A stretch of DNA of 11,699 bases from Candidatus Helarchaeota archaeon. Its GTDB lineage: Archaea; Asgardarchaeota; Lokiarchaeia; Helarchaeales; HEL-GB-A. The DNA lies in assembly GCA_013375405.1 (NCBI GenBank), contig JABXJU010000131.1, positions 1 through 11,699 of the forward strand, written 5' to 3'. The position numbers and the translations under genes are program-made. The notes beneath the pieces are model-generated. The model searched no databases, had not been told where the DNA came from, and saw only the letters and a list, made by a program, of their open reading frames with translations. This document shows positions 1 through 5,045 of this stretch, piece by piece (position 1 is the stretch's first letter; every line of letters starts with the position of its first letter).

Positions 1-238
1 AAGAGAGAAAAGAGCGAGGATTATTGTAGCCGAGGGAGAAAGTTTGGCTGCGGAGAAAATGTTACAAGCGGCAGAAACTTATGCTAAAAGTCCGATCACA
101 ATAAAATTACGGGAGCTTCAAACGCTGACAGATATTGCTCGAGAAAAGAATTTGGTAGTGGTCACTTCAACCACCGATACTCATGAGTTGGGAAATATTA
201 TCGCCTTAACCCAAGAGAAGTCAAAAAAATCGCAATAA
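1..238 (+). CDS. SPFH/slipin (stomatin-like) membrane protein, 3' end only
   Basis: Only the last 78 codons are in the window; the frame is open from base 2, so the gene starts upstream. The visible part matches the C-terminal coiled-coil tail of slipins and stomatins: a charged Arg/Lys/Glu stretch, then RARIIVAEGESLAAEKM (the usual 'A-x-I-x-A-E-G-E-x-x-A-A' helix), then an LRELQTLTDIA segment like the family's 'LRYLQTL'. These proteins oligomerise on the inner face of the membrane as scaffolds for membrane microdomains, and their genes usually sit next to an NfeD gene, as here: the next gene on the same strand begins 72 bases downstream. The TTG at 44 is an internal leucine codon, not a start. 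The SPFH domain itself lies outside the window, so the family assignment rests on the tail plus the neighbour. Confidence 0.8.
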   Translation, partial: REKRARIIVAEGESLAAEKMLQAAETYAKSPITIKLRELQTLTDIAREKNLVVVTSTTDTHELGNIIALTQEKSKKSQ

Positions 239-310
239 AACTTTTCACTTATTAAAATTTTTATTCGAAAATATTTATGATTAAAATGAGTTCTAAAGGT
301 ATCTAGTAAA

Positions 311-865
311 ATGGACCAAATTGCTCTTGGAATAATTGCTATCATTCTGATAGCATTAGGAGTTGCTTTTGTATTTGCAGAGTTAGAATCAGAGGAAGTT
401 GAATTTTTTGGTCCAGCGGCGATATTTTGTCTTATAATTGGAATGGTATTTTGGTTTCTGTCTAATCCTACTAGCTGGTTGATTTCTCCAGGATGGACTG
501 AGATTATAACAATCATAATAATAGCTATAGTATTGGTTTTGGGTAGTTTCTCAGCTCTGGTTACATATAAAATGATTAAGTTAAAAAAGAATCCATCCCA
601 TGTACTCGAAATCGTCGGAGGAATTGGCAAAACAATTGATGAAATTAGCCGAGAAAAAGGAGGCTATATCCAGTTTCATGGAGAATATTGGAAAGCACGT
701 TCGAATATAACTATAGGACCTGGTCAGAAAGTAAAAATTATAAAAAAAGAGGGTCTTATACTCTTTATTGAGCCTGAAGAAGATTTGTTTTGCCCTAATT
801 GTGGAACAAAATTGGTTTTCGGTGCAGAATTTTGTAGCAATTGTGGAACTCATGTAAAAAATTAA
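311..865 (+). CDS. NfeD-family membrane protein with C-terminal zinc ribbon
   Basis: A protein of 184 aa. Three hydrophobic segments (about residues 5-24, 34-52 and 63-86) are followed by an OB-fold-like domain (about 97-155) with the NfeD pattern: GGIGKTIDEIS, then GYIQFHGEYWKAR, then IGPGQKVKIIKKEGL and a final hydrophobic strand. This matches short NfeD proteins, which partner slipin/SPFH proteins in the membrane; the C-terminus of a slipin gene lies 72 bases upstream in the same direction, so a shared transcript is likely. The unusual part is the tail: C161-P-N-C164 and C175-S-N-C178 form a treble-clef or zinc-ribbon-like knuckle pair, which standard NfeD proteins lack. The ATG at 311 is preceded by AAAGG at 296-300, a weak ribosome site. 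No catalytic role is expected, since short NfeD proteins lack the serine-protease domain of the long form. Confidence 0.85.
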   Translation: MDQIALGIIAIILIALGVAFVFAELESEEVEFFGPAAIFCLIIGMVFWFLSNPTSWLISPGWTEIITIIIIAIVLVLGSFSALVTYKMIKLKKNPSHVLEIVGGIGKTIDEISREKGGYIQFHGEYWKARSNITIGPGQKVKIIKKEGLILFIEPEEDLFCPNCGTKLVFGAEFCSNCGTHVKN

Positions 866-883
866 GTATATTTTGAAATTCTA

Positions 884-894
884 ATTTATTTTTT
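884..894 (+). terminator. possible T-tract terminator after nfeD-like gene
   Basis: A T-rich stretch ending in six consecutive T (889-894) lies about 20 bases after the NfeD-like stop codon. Archaeal RNA polymerase often terminates at T-tracts without a hairpin. In such AT-rich DNA this may be chance. Confidence 0.3.
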
Positions 895-927
895 GTAAAA
901 TAAAGCGATGCGTGAAATGCTCCATTG

Positions 928-948
928 GATTTCAAAATACCACGGCGA
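928..948 (+). repeat. promoter-like repeat, copy 1 (inverted relative to copy 2 at 2025-2045)
   Basis: This 21-base element shares 19 positions with the reverse complement of 2025-2045. The identical core is AAAATACCACGG (934-945), with GATTT before it and GA after it, and two C/T differences. About five bases downstream is a TATA-like TATATAAAC (952-960). In copy 2 a TATA-like TTTAAAAG lies at nearly the same distance. The element may therefore be a duplicated promoter upstream region, here pointing rightward into the GC-rich island. It could also be a terminal inverted repeat of a decayed element, or coincidence. Confidence 0.4.
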
Positions 949-988
949 TCGTATATAAACGAAGTTTTACGATATAAAATTTAGTTCT

Positions 989-1111
989 TTATAATAGCTT
1001 ACTTTTTAAAATGCTTTCTGGTCTCACCGTGCCAAAGCACACTCCAAGAGTCCCAGTGACGCGAGCCCAGGCATCTGCGGCGTGGGCAGCACCTTGTTCG
1101 TGCTGAAACAT
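989..1111 (-). pseudogene. remnant of acetolactate-synthase-like TPP enzyme (N-terminal domain piece)
   Basis: Read on the minus strand from the ATG at 1111-1109, the frame gives a 40-residue peptide ending at a TAA (991-989). Residues 2-20 read [19 protein letters not shown] and residues 21-33 [13 protein letters not shown]. This is the hallmark stretch of the Pyr domain of acetolactate synthase and related TPP enzymes, which normally reads close to [18 protein letters not shown], then GVCFxTSGPGA. The Glu is the conserved glutamate that activates the TPP cofactor. Similarity fades just where SGPG should follow (here VRPE) and nothing recognisable continues downstream; upstream, the frame is open for only about 20 more codons, without family sequence. 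About half the codons end in G or C, more than in neighbouring genes. At about 33 of the usual 550 or more residues it cannot be a working enzyme. I infer a decayed fragment, perhaps from a more GC-rich donor. Confidence 0.75.
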
Positions 1112-1228
1112 GATCTGAAAAAAGGAGGCAAATTTCTTAAATTTTATATAAATAGTGAAAATAATTTTTTAAACTCAGCTGGCAGTAAAGCGTAGAACCT
1201 GATTTCGACTCTTAAAATGAATAATAAT

Positions 1229-1993
1229 TTAAATATTAAATCCCTTTACGAAAATTCTTGCTTCATTTTCTTCAATCAGTAATTCATCAGAATTACCCTT
1301 TATTACCTCGTTTTCTACTAGATTTACTAATTCTAAAGGTACCGGTGGTTTTTCCATGTGTTTAATAGCATCTTTATATATTTGATACCATTTTTTAGCC
1401 AAATCAAATTTGGCAGCAAGTCGATAATGTTCTGCTGCAATATACGCAAAAACTATATGGTCGGGGTCGGAACTGGATTCAAACGCATGAGCATGTTTTC
1501 GAGCGCATTCAGCATCCATTTCGTTAGTTGGGGTTTTTATGGTTGGGGGAAAGGTAAATGGGGATGGGGACACTCCGCTCATGCGGATAGCATCTATAGC
1601 TTCTTTAAATATAGTTACTATTTTTTCAGGGGGTTGTCCTTCTTTTTCATATCGTTCAGCAATTTCAAAGAGTTCAGATGCTCCGTTGGTGACCGTACTT
1701 TTTTTGAGATCCTTCAATTCCTTCTTGCGTTGTTCAGGTAACTCCCTATAATCCTCCAAGCTTTCCGGATCTGGATATGGGACGTTTTCAAAACCATTTA
1801 CAAAATCCGCAAACGAACAAAATGGACACCGGGCAACCCAAAGTGGCATGGGATTGAAACCCCAATAGATGGGTCTTAGGTCTGTCGTCCTTCTAGCACA
1901 TCCAAAAGAAAAAACTACGGTGGATTTGAATTTTTCCTTACATTTGGGACAAATTATGGGAATCGTGCTTACAGTAGTCATAAAAATATTCAA
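1229..1993 (-). CDS. DUF2225 family zinc-binding protein, function unknown
   Basis: A protein of 254 aa resembling the DUF2225 family. The N-terminal third carries C15-P-K-C18 and C56-P-F-C59, a likely zinc site, and between them the family pattern of a variable strand followed by TTDLRPIYWGFNPMPLWVARC. The remainder is mainly helical, with two helix pairs resembling TPR repeats (about 105-145 and 165-215), including IAAEHYRLAAKFDLAKKWYQ. No enzyme motif is visible and no molecular role is established for the family, so none is proposed. A second ATG at residue 5 is an alternative start. A TATA-like TTTAAAAG at 2021-2014 on the minus strand would place transcription start almost on the first ATG, suggesting a leaderless mRNA. 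The gene follows mop on the same strand after 103 bases but probably has its own promoter. Confidence 0.8.
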   Translation of the reverse strand: MNIFMTTVSTIPIICPKCKEKFKSTVVFSFGCARRTTDLRPIYWGFNPMPLWVARCPFCSFADFVNGFENVPYPDPESLEDYRELPEQRKKELKDLKKSTVTNGASELFEIAERYEKEGQPPEKIVTIFKEAIDAIRMSGVSPSPFTFPPTIKTPTNEMDAECARKHAHAFESSSDPDHIVFAYIAAEHYRLAAKFDLAKKWYQIYKDAIKHMEKPPVPLELVNLVENEVIKGNSDELLIEENEARIFVKGFNI

Positions 1994-2013
1994 TTAATAC
2001 TAGTTCTTAAGTT

Positions 2014-2045
2014 CTTTTAAATCTTCACCGTGGTATTTTAAAATC
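2014..2045 (-). promoter_or_regulatory. candidate promoter of the DUF2225 gene
   Basis: On the minus strand, TTTAAAAG (2021-2014) lies about 25 bases before the ATG at 1993, the spacing expected between an archaeal TATA box and a leaderless start. Directly upstream is repeat copy 2 (2045-2025). A TTTTAAAATA at about 2044-2035 is an alternative TATA box. Confidence 0.4.
2025..2045 (-). repeat. promoter-like repeat, copy 2
   Basis: The reverse complement matches 928-948 at 19 of 21 positions (core AAAATACCACGG at 2039-2028). It sits just upstream of the likely TATA box of the DUF2225 gene, so it may be an upstream promoter element. The two copies face each other across about 1.1 kb containing the DUF2225 gene and the TPP-enzyme remnant. 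Confidence 0.4.
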
Positions 2046-2071
2046 TAAGAAAAATAGAAATCAGTTTTTAG

Positions 2072-2094
2072 ATAGTTATCACCAATAAAACTAT
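2072..2094 (-). terminator. weak hairpin just after the mop stop codon
   Basis: ATAGTT (2072-2077) and AACTAT (2089-2094) can pair around an 11-base loop directly after the mop stop. On the minus strand a T-rich stretch follows at about 2059-2047. The stem is short and AT-only, so a role in ending the modE-mop transcript is only possible. Confidence 0.25.
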
Positions 2095-2096
2095 TT

Positions 2097-2333
2097 TCAA
2101 GCTTTAATTGCCTCATTCAGTTTTTTCAATTGTTGAATAATAATTTCGGTAGGGTTCACGACAATATTGATCTCATCACCAATTTTTATGTCCATTTCAT
2201 CTGCTGCCTCTTTTGTTATAACCGCTGTTACTATGGCGGGTTCGTTGATAGATAAATGTAGAGTGGAAATCAAACCTTGGACCTGAAGCTCTTTAATCGT
2301 TGTCTTAAATTTATTTCGCGTACTAATTTTCAT
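2097..2333 (-). CDS. molbindin-like Mop/TOBE protein
   Basis: A 78-aa protein that is essentially a single Mop (TOBE) domain. It starts MKISTRNKFKTTIKEL, matching the common 'MKISARNxLKGxVxxI' opening, then has ITKEAADEMDIKIGDEINIVV, matching 'ITxESxxxLxLxxGxxVxxxV', followed by the terminal strand. Mop proteins assemble into rings and bind molybdate or tungstate at subunit interfaces, acting as cytoplasmic stores or buffers. The short Lys-rich helix at the C-terminus (from about residue 66) is an extra beyond the minimal domain. It begins only 8 bases after the ModE stop, so the two are very likely co-transcribed, and the divergent transporter operon supports an oxyanion-handling role. It might also supply the TOBE domain that the regulator lacks compared with double-TOBE ModE proteins. 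Confidence 0.85.
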   Translation of the reverse strand: MKISTRNKFKTTIKELQVQGLISTLHLSINEPAIVTAVITKEAADEMDIKIGDEINIVVNPTEIIIQQLKKLNEAIKA

Positions 2334-2341
2334 AGTAATTC

Positions 2342-2905
2342 CTACTTAATCATGGATACTAACACTTCAGTCGATTTAATTAAGGTGATAACTTTCTTTC
2401 CTTTTTTTAGCTCGAGATCTTGAACAGATTCTGTCGTGATTATCGAATAAAGATCCTGAGGGGGAGAGATTTCGATTTTGAGGATGGCAACTTGGGAATC
2501 TTTTTTTACATCTACAACCCGACCTTCGATATTATTTTTAAGATCGGTATGTAAGCCATAAGTTTGCCATAGATCAGAATTTTTTAAGGCATTTTCAACA
2601 TAATTTTCAAACTTTTTATAGATCCGTAATAATTTATGACCAAATTTTGATAATTCAATACCTCCACCGCCGCCACTTCCGCCTCGATGGGTAATAACTG
2701 GATTTTCACCGTATCGCTTTTTAATTTTTTGTAAAATATTCCATGCATATTTGTACGAGCATTTCATTATTTTTGTTGCTTTCCCTAAATCATGGAATTG
2801 ATTTATAGCTTGGAGTAAATCTGCACCACCCCTTCCGAGAAAATCTTCGCCAGTCTCTTTCTGAAGCCAAATTTTGTATTTTATTTGAATATCTTGGGTA
2901 TTCAT
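2342..2905 (-). CDS. modE: ModE-family molybdate/tungstate-responsive regulator, single TOBE domain
   Basis: A protein of 187 aa in two parts. Residues about 18-100 form the ModE-type winged helix-turn-helix: GRGGADLLQAINQFHDLGKAT, a recognition helix around SYKYAWNILQKI, and the Gly-rich wing THRGGSGGGGGIELSKFG, typical of ModE. Residues about 123-187 form one TOBE/Mop domain (NIEGRVVDVKKD, then ITTESVQDLELKKGKKVITLIKSTEVL) that should bind the oxyanion. Enterobacterial ModE has two TOBE domains, so this version is shorter. When loaded with molybdate or tungstate, ModE proteins dimerise on a palindrome and usually repress the transporter operon. Just such a palindrome lies at 3015-3042, between this gene and wtpA. 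A GGAA about 5 bases before the ATG is only a weak ribosome site. Confidence 0.88.
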   Translation of the reverse strand: MNTQDIQIKYKIWLQKETGEDFLGRGGADLLQAINQFHDLGKATKIMKCSYKYAWNILQKIKKRYGENPVITHRGGSGGGGGIELSKFGHKLLRIYKKFENYVENALKNSDLWQTYGLHTDLKNNIEGRVVDVKKDSQVAILKIEISPPQDLYSIITTESVQDLELKKGKKVITLIKSTEVLVSMIK

Positions 2906-2996
2906 TATTATTCCATCGATTTGTTTATGAAAATTGCCAAAAGGACCTAGTTTTAATCGTGGAGTTAGAGGTCATGTCTCTTTAAAATTGATAAGT

Positions 2997-3009
2997 AACT
3001 TTTTTAAAC
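2997..3009 (+). promoter_or_regulatory. candidate TATA box for wtpABC
   Basis: AACTTTTTTAAAC, centred near 3005, would place transcription start near 3031, inside the ModE palindrome and about 32 bases before the wtpA ATG. Bound ModE would then cover the start site, consistent with repression. Confidence 0.5.
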
Positions 3010-3014
3010 ATTTT

Positions 3015-3042
3015 ATTGTTATGTATAGCTGTACATAACGAT
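3015..3042. promoter_or_regulatory. ModE operator palindrome
   Basis: Arms GTTATGTA (3018-3025) and TACATAAC (3032-3039) are perfect reverse complements around the 6-base centre TAGCTG. The symmetry continues outward with AT/AT at 3015-3016 and 3041-3042, with one mismatch. The right half, TACATAACG, is the same as the right half of the E. coli modA operator as I remember it. Its place between a ModE gene and the transporter it would control makes this a strong operator candidate. Confidence 0.8.
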
Positions 3043-3052
3043 TTAAAAAGTT
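3041..3052 (-). promoter_or_regulatory. candidate TATA box for modE-mop, facing left
   Basis: On the minus strand this reads AACTTTTTAAAT, nearly the same as the box on the other side of the palindrome. It would start transcription near 3018, within the operator, giving modE a leader of about 113 bases. A closer alternative is TTTTAAAG on the minus strand near 2987-2980, which would give a leader of about 50 bases outside the operator. Confidence 0.4.
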
Positions 3053-3062
3053 GGTGTTAGAG

Positions 3063-4169
3063 ATGGCAAAATTAGAGTTAAGTTTCTGGGAGTTGCATAG
3101 AGATAAAATCATTGCTTTAGCCATTATTATGATAATCGTAGTGTCGGTAGGTGTGTCTCTTCTAGTGATAAGACAACAAGAAGGGAAAACAACACTCCAA
3201 GTATTTCACGCAGGATCTCTAACGGTACCATTTGATAGCTTTGCGAATGCATATACTGCTATAAATCCAGAAAATCTGATTGATAATGAAGCATATGGCA
3301 GTGCAAGCGCAATTCGTCAGATAACAGAAGTAGGGCGTCTAGCTGACCTCCTGGGCTCTGCAGATTACACATTGATTTATTCGATGATGATGAATGTTTC
3401 AATACCCAGTCAAGGAATGAATTATGCGGATTGGTATATCATTTTTACAATTAATGAAATGGGTATTGCCTATGTTCCCGAAAATAATCCACCCTATATA
3501 GAGAATTTAACATCTGGAACTAATAAATGGTATGAGATTTTAAATGAAACTGATGTTACATTCGGCAGAGCCGATCCATGGCAGGATCCATGTGGTTATC
3601 GGACCTTGATGGTCTGGGGACTGGCAGATGATTATTATAATTTAAGTGGCACGGTTGACCCGCAGGATATAAATGAATCGATGTATGCCAAGGATCCCAT
3701 AATGGGATACGAAGGACCAGGGAAGACTAAAGTTAAAGCCAAAGAAGTCGATTTAATCGCCTTATTAGAAGGGGAAGAAATAGATTATCTTTTCATTTAT
3801 AAATCAGTAGCTACTCAGCACAACTTAGGGTATCTTGAATTAGATGACCATGTAGATTTGAGTAATTTTACGTTGGAATCTTTTTACAATAATGTTACGG
3901 TACATAGAATTAGTCCGTTAGTTCCTGGAGAGAGGAGCTCTGATAAAACAGGAAAAACCATCCAATATGGGCTCACTATCCCAAATAACGCGCCTCATCC
4001 AGAGGAAGCCATTGAGTATGTGAAATTCATCCTTGGATATCCAGGACTTCTTCAAGAACTGGGCCAACCACCGTATTATCCAGCATATGCAAGCAACGCA
4101 TCAAAACTTCCAGCAGAATTGCAACCGTATTGTATTGACTACCCCTTTGCAGAACCCTACGAAAGATAG
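3063..4169 (+). CDS. wtpA: tungstate/molybdate ABC transporter substrate-binding protein (WtpA type)
   Basis: A protein of 368 aa from the ATG at 3063. A membrane-anchoring helix (about residues 16-37) has no lipobox Cys, so the protein is probably tethered outside the cell by an uncleaved anchor. The binding domain opens with LQVFHAGSLTVPF (46-58), then EAYGSASAIRQITE (76-89), ADLLGSADYTLI (94-105), ADWYIIFTINEMGIAY (122-137), DPCGYR (175-180), IDYLFIYKSVATQHN (240-254) and IPNNAPHPEEAI (306-317), all WtpA/ModA-class signatures. It captures tungstate or molybdate and passes it to the permease encoded next. I chose ATG 3063 over the in-frame TTG 3051 and GTG 3054 because GGTG at 3053-3056 makes a suitable ribosome site for it. 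An ion-ligand Glu common in this class may be replaced by Ile245. Confidence 0.9.
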   Translation: MAKLELSFWELHRDKIIALAIIMIIVVSVGVSLLVIRQQEGKTTLQVFHAGSLTVPFDSFANAYTAINPENLIDNEAYGSASAIRQITEVGRLADLLGSADYTLIYSMMMNVSIPSQGMNYADWYIIFTINEMGIAYVPENNPPYIENLTSGTNKWYEILNETDVTFGRADPWQDPCGYRTLMVWGLADDYYNLSGTVDPQDINESMYAKDPIMGYEGPGKTKVKAKEVDLIALLEGEEIDYLFIYKSVATQHNLGYLELDDHVDLSNFTLESFYNNVTVHRISPLVPGERSSDKTGKTIQYGLTIPNNAPHPEEAIEYVKFILGYPGLLQELGQPPYYPAYASNASKLPAELQPYCIDYPFAEPYER

Positions 4170-4213
4170 GAAATTAATTAATAAAAGGAATGGATTCAAC
4201 TAATATTTATTCT

Positions 4214-4219
4214 AGGTGA
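4214..4219 (+). promoter_or_regulatory. ribosome binding site that fixes the wtpB start
   Basis: AGGTGA lies 8 bases before the ATG at 4228 and matches the archaeal anti-Shine-Dalgarno core well. Because the upstream in-frame GTG (4216) is part of this site, that codon is unlikely to be the start. Confidence 0.65.
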
Positions 4220-4227
4220 TTAATAGA

Positions 4228-5043
4228 ATGAAAGGTTCATTTTGGAAAGTAAAAAAGTATGGTACATTTACTATATTCTTTGTTATATTATCAATTATTT
4301 TATTTATTTTATTGATTGTCCCAATTTTCAATTTTATATTTCAAGAGAATCCAATAGTGGTATTTGAAGCATTATTTACAGATTATGTTGCAGGTGCGAT
4401 TGTAACTTCGTTTTATTGCTCATTTCTAGCTACCGTTTTAGCATTTTGTCTAGGAGTTCCTTTAGGATATTTATTAGCGAGATATAATTTTCCGGGTAAA
4501 AGGATTCTTGATTCAGTTGTTGATTTACCAATATTAATTCCGCATTCAGTTGCCGGAATTTTGTTGTTTGCGGTTTATGGACAGGAAGGTTTTTTTGGGA
4601 AATTCTTTTCTAATTTTAGTATTTCGTTTATTGATACCCCGTGGGGTATAGTCATTGCAATGTTTTTCGTAAGTGCACCATTTTTAATTAAAGGAGCACG
4701 AGATGCATTTGCTAATGTTAATCCAAACGTAGAAAAAGCAGCTAGAACGTTGGGTGCATCACGAACACGTACTTTTTTGACGGTTACAATGCCAATTGCA
4801 TCCAAGGGGATTTTTACAGGCTCTATTCTTTGTTGGGCCAGAGGAATTTCCGAATTTGGTGCGGTATATATTTTGGCATCCACACCCCTCATCGGTTCGA
4901 CTTTAGTATATTATGAATTTGAAGGGAGTGGTTTAAGTGCAGTTCGTGGTATTGCCATTGCCTTAATTTTGGTAACGTTATGCATTTTCATTATTTTAAA
5001 ATTAGTACAAGGGAAAGAAAGACCAATTACACGTGTGATTTAA
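4228..5043 (+). CDS. wtpB: tungstate/molybdate ABC transporter permease
   Basis: A very hydrophobic 271-aa protein of the ModB/WtpB class. Transmembrane helices appear at about residues 11-37, 57-84, 98-117, 138-158, 195-222 and 240-261. The cytoplasmic coupling loop carries the EAA-type motif EKAARTLGASRTRTFLTVTMP (169-189 with the conserved Gly at 176), which docks on the ATPase. The segment GISEFGAVYILAS (206-218) is typical of molybdate and sulfate-type permeases. Two subunits should form the channel that receives the anion from WtpA. The gene lies 58 bases after wtpA and ends 2 bases before wtpC, in a clear operon. The start is set by the AGGTGA site at 4214-4219. Confidence 0.92.
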   Translation: MKGSFWKVKKYGTFTIFFVILSIILFILLIVPIFNFIFQENPIVVFEALFTDYVAGAIVTSFYCSFLATVLAFCLGVPLGYLLARYNFPGKRILDSVVDLPILIPHSVAGILLFAVYGQEGFFGKFFSNFSISFIDTPWGIVIAMFFVSAPFLIKGARDAFANVNPNVEKAARTLGASRTRTFLTVTMPIASKGIFTGSILCWARGISEFGAVYILASTPLIGSTLVYYEFEGSGLSAVRGIAIALILVTLCIFIILKLVQGKERPITRVI

Positions 5044-5045
5044 AA

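Larger units (their letters stand above)
866..1228. other. 363-base gap between convergent genes, holding a GC-rich gene remnant
   Basis: This gap separates the plus-strand NfeD-like gene from the minus-strand DUF2225 gene. From the left it holds a possible T-tract terminator (884-894), a promoter-like repeat copy (928-948) with a TATATAAAC stretch at 952-960, AT-rich DNA, a GC-rich island (about 1013-1112, near 64% G+C across 1021-1100 by hand count) encoding a TPP-enzyme fragment on the minus strand, and AT-rich DNA to 1228. No intact gene of normal size is visible on either strand, and I see no tRNA. Confidence 0.7.

Noticed and set aside
181..630. Minus-strand open frame of 149 codons across the slipin/NfeD genes
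   Set aside because: It opposes two recognisable genes and encodes a low-complexity Ile/Asn-rich product with no family features.
908..958. Plus-strand 16-codon ORF (MREMLHWISKYHGDRI)
   Set aside because: Faintly reminiscent of the start of AMP-forming ligases, but far too short, without ribosome site or continuation.
1017..1110. GC-rich island as a structured non-coding RNA or tRNA (hairpin AGCAC/GTGCT at 1088-1104 with a 7-base loop; GCCCA/TGGGC nearby; TATA-like box at 952-960)
   Set aside because: No cloverleaf or known RNA fold can be assembled, and the minus strand gives an extended TPP-enzyme match that explains the base composition better.
1119..1129. Shine-Dalgarno-like AAAAGGAGG on the plus strand
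   Set aside because: No start codon with an open frame follows at suitable distance; it falls beside the TPP remnant and looks fortuitous.
2047..2082. C/D-box sRNA on the minus strand after mop (GTGATAA-like C box, CTGA D box)
   Set aside because: The C box deviates, and no second matching box pair with terminal pairing is present.
4216..4227. GTG at 4216 as the wtpB start
   Set aside because: The GTG is part of the AGGTGA ribosome site for the ATG at 4228.
4980..5045. Longer N-terminus for WtpC from the ATG at 4980
   Set aside because: It would overlap the permease by 64 bases and add 22 residues unlike any ABC ATPase; ATG 5046 begins the standard first strand.
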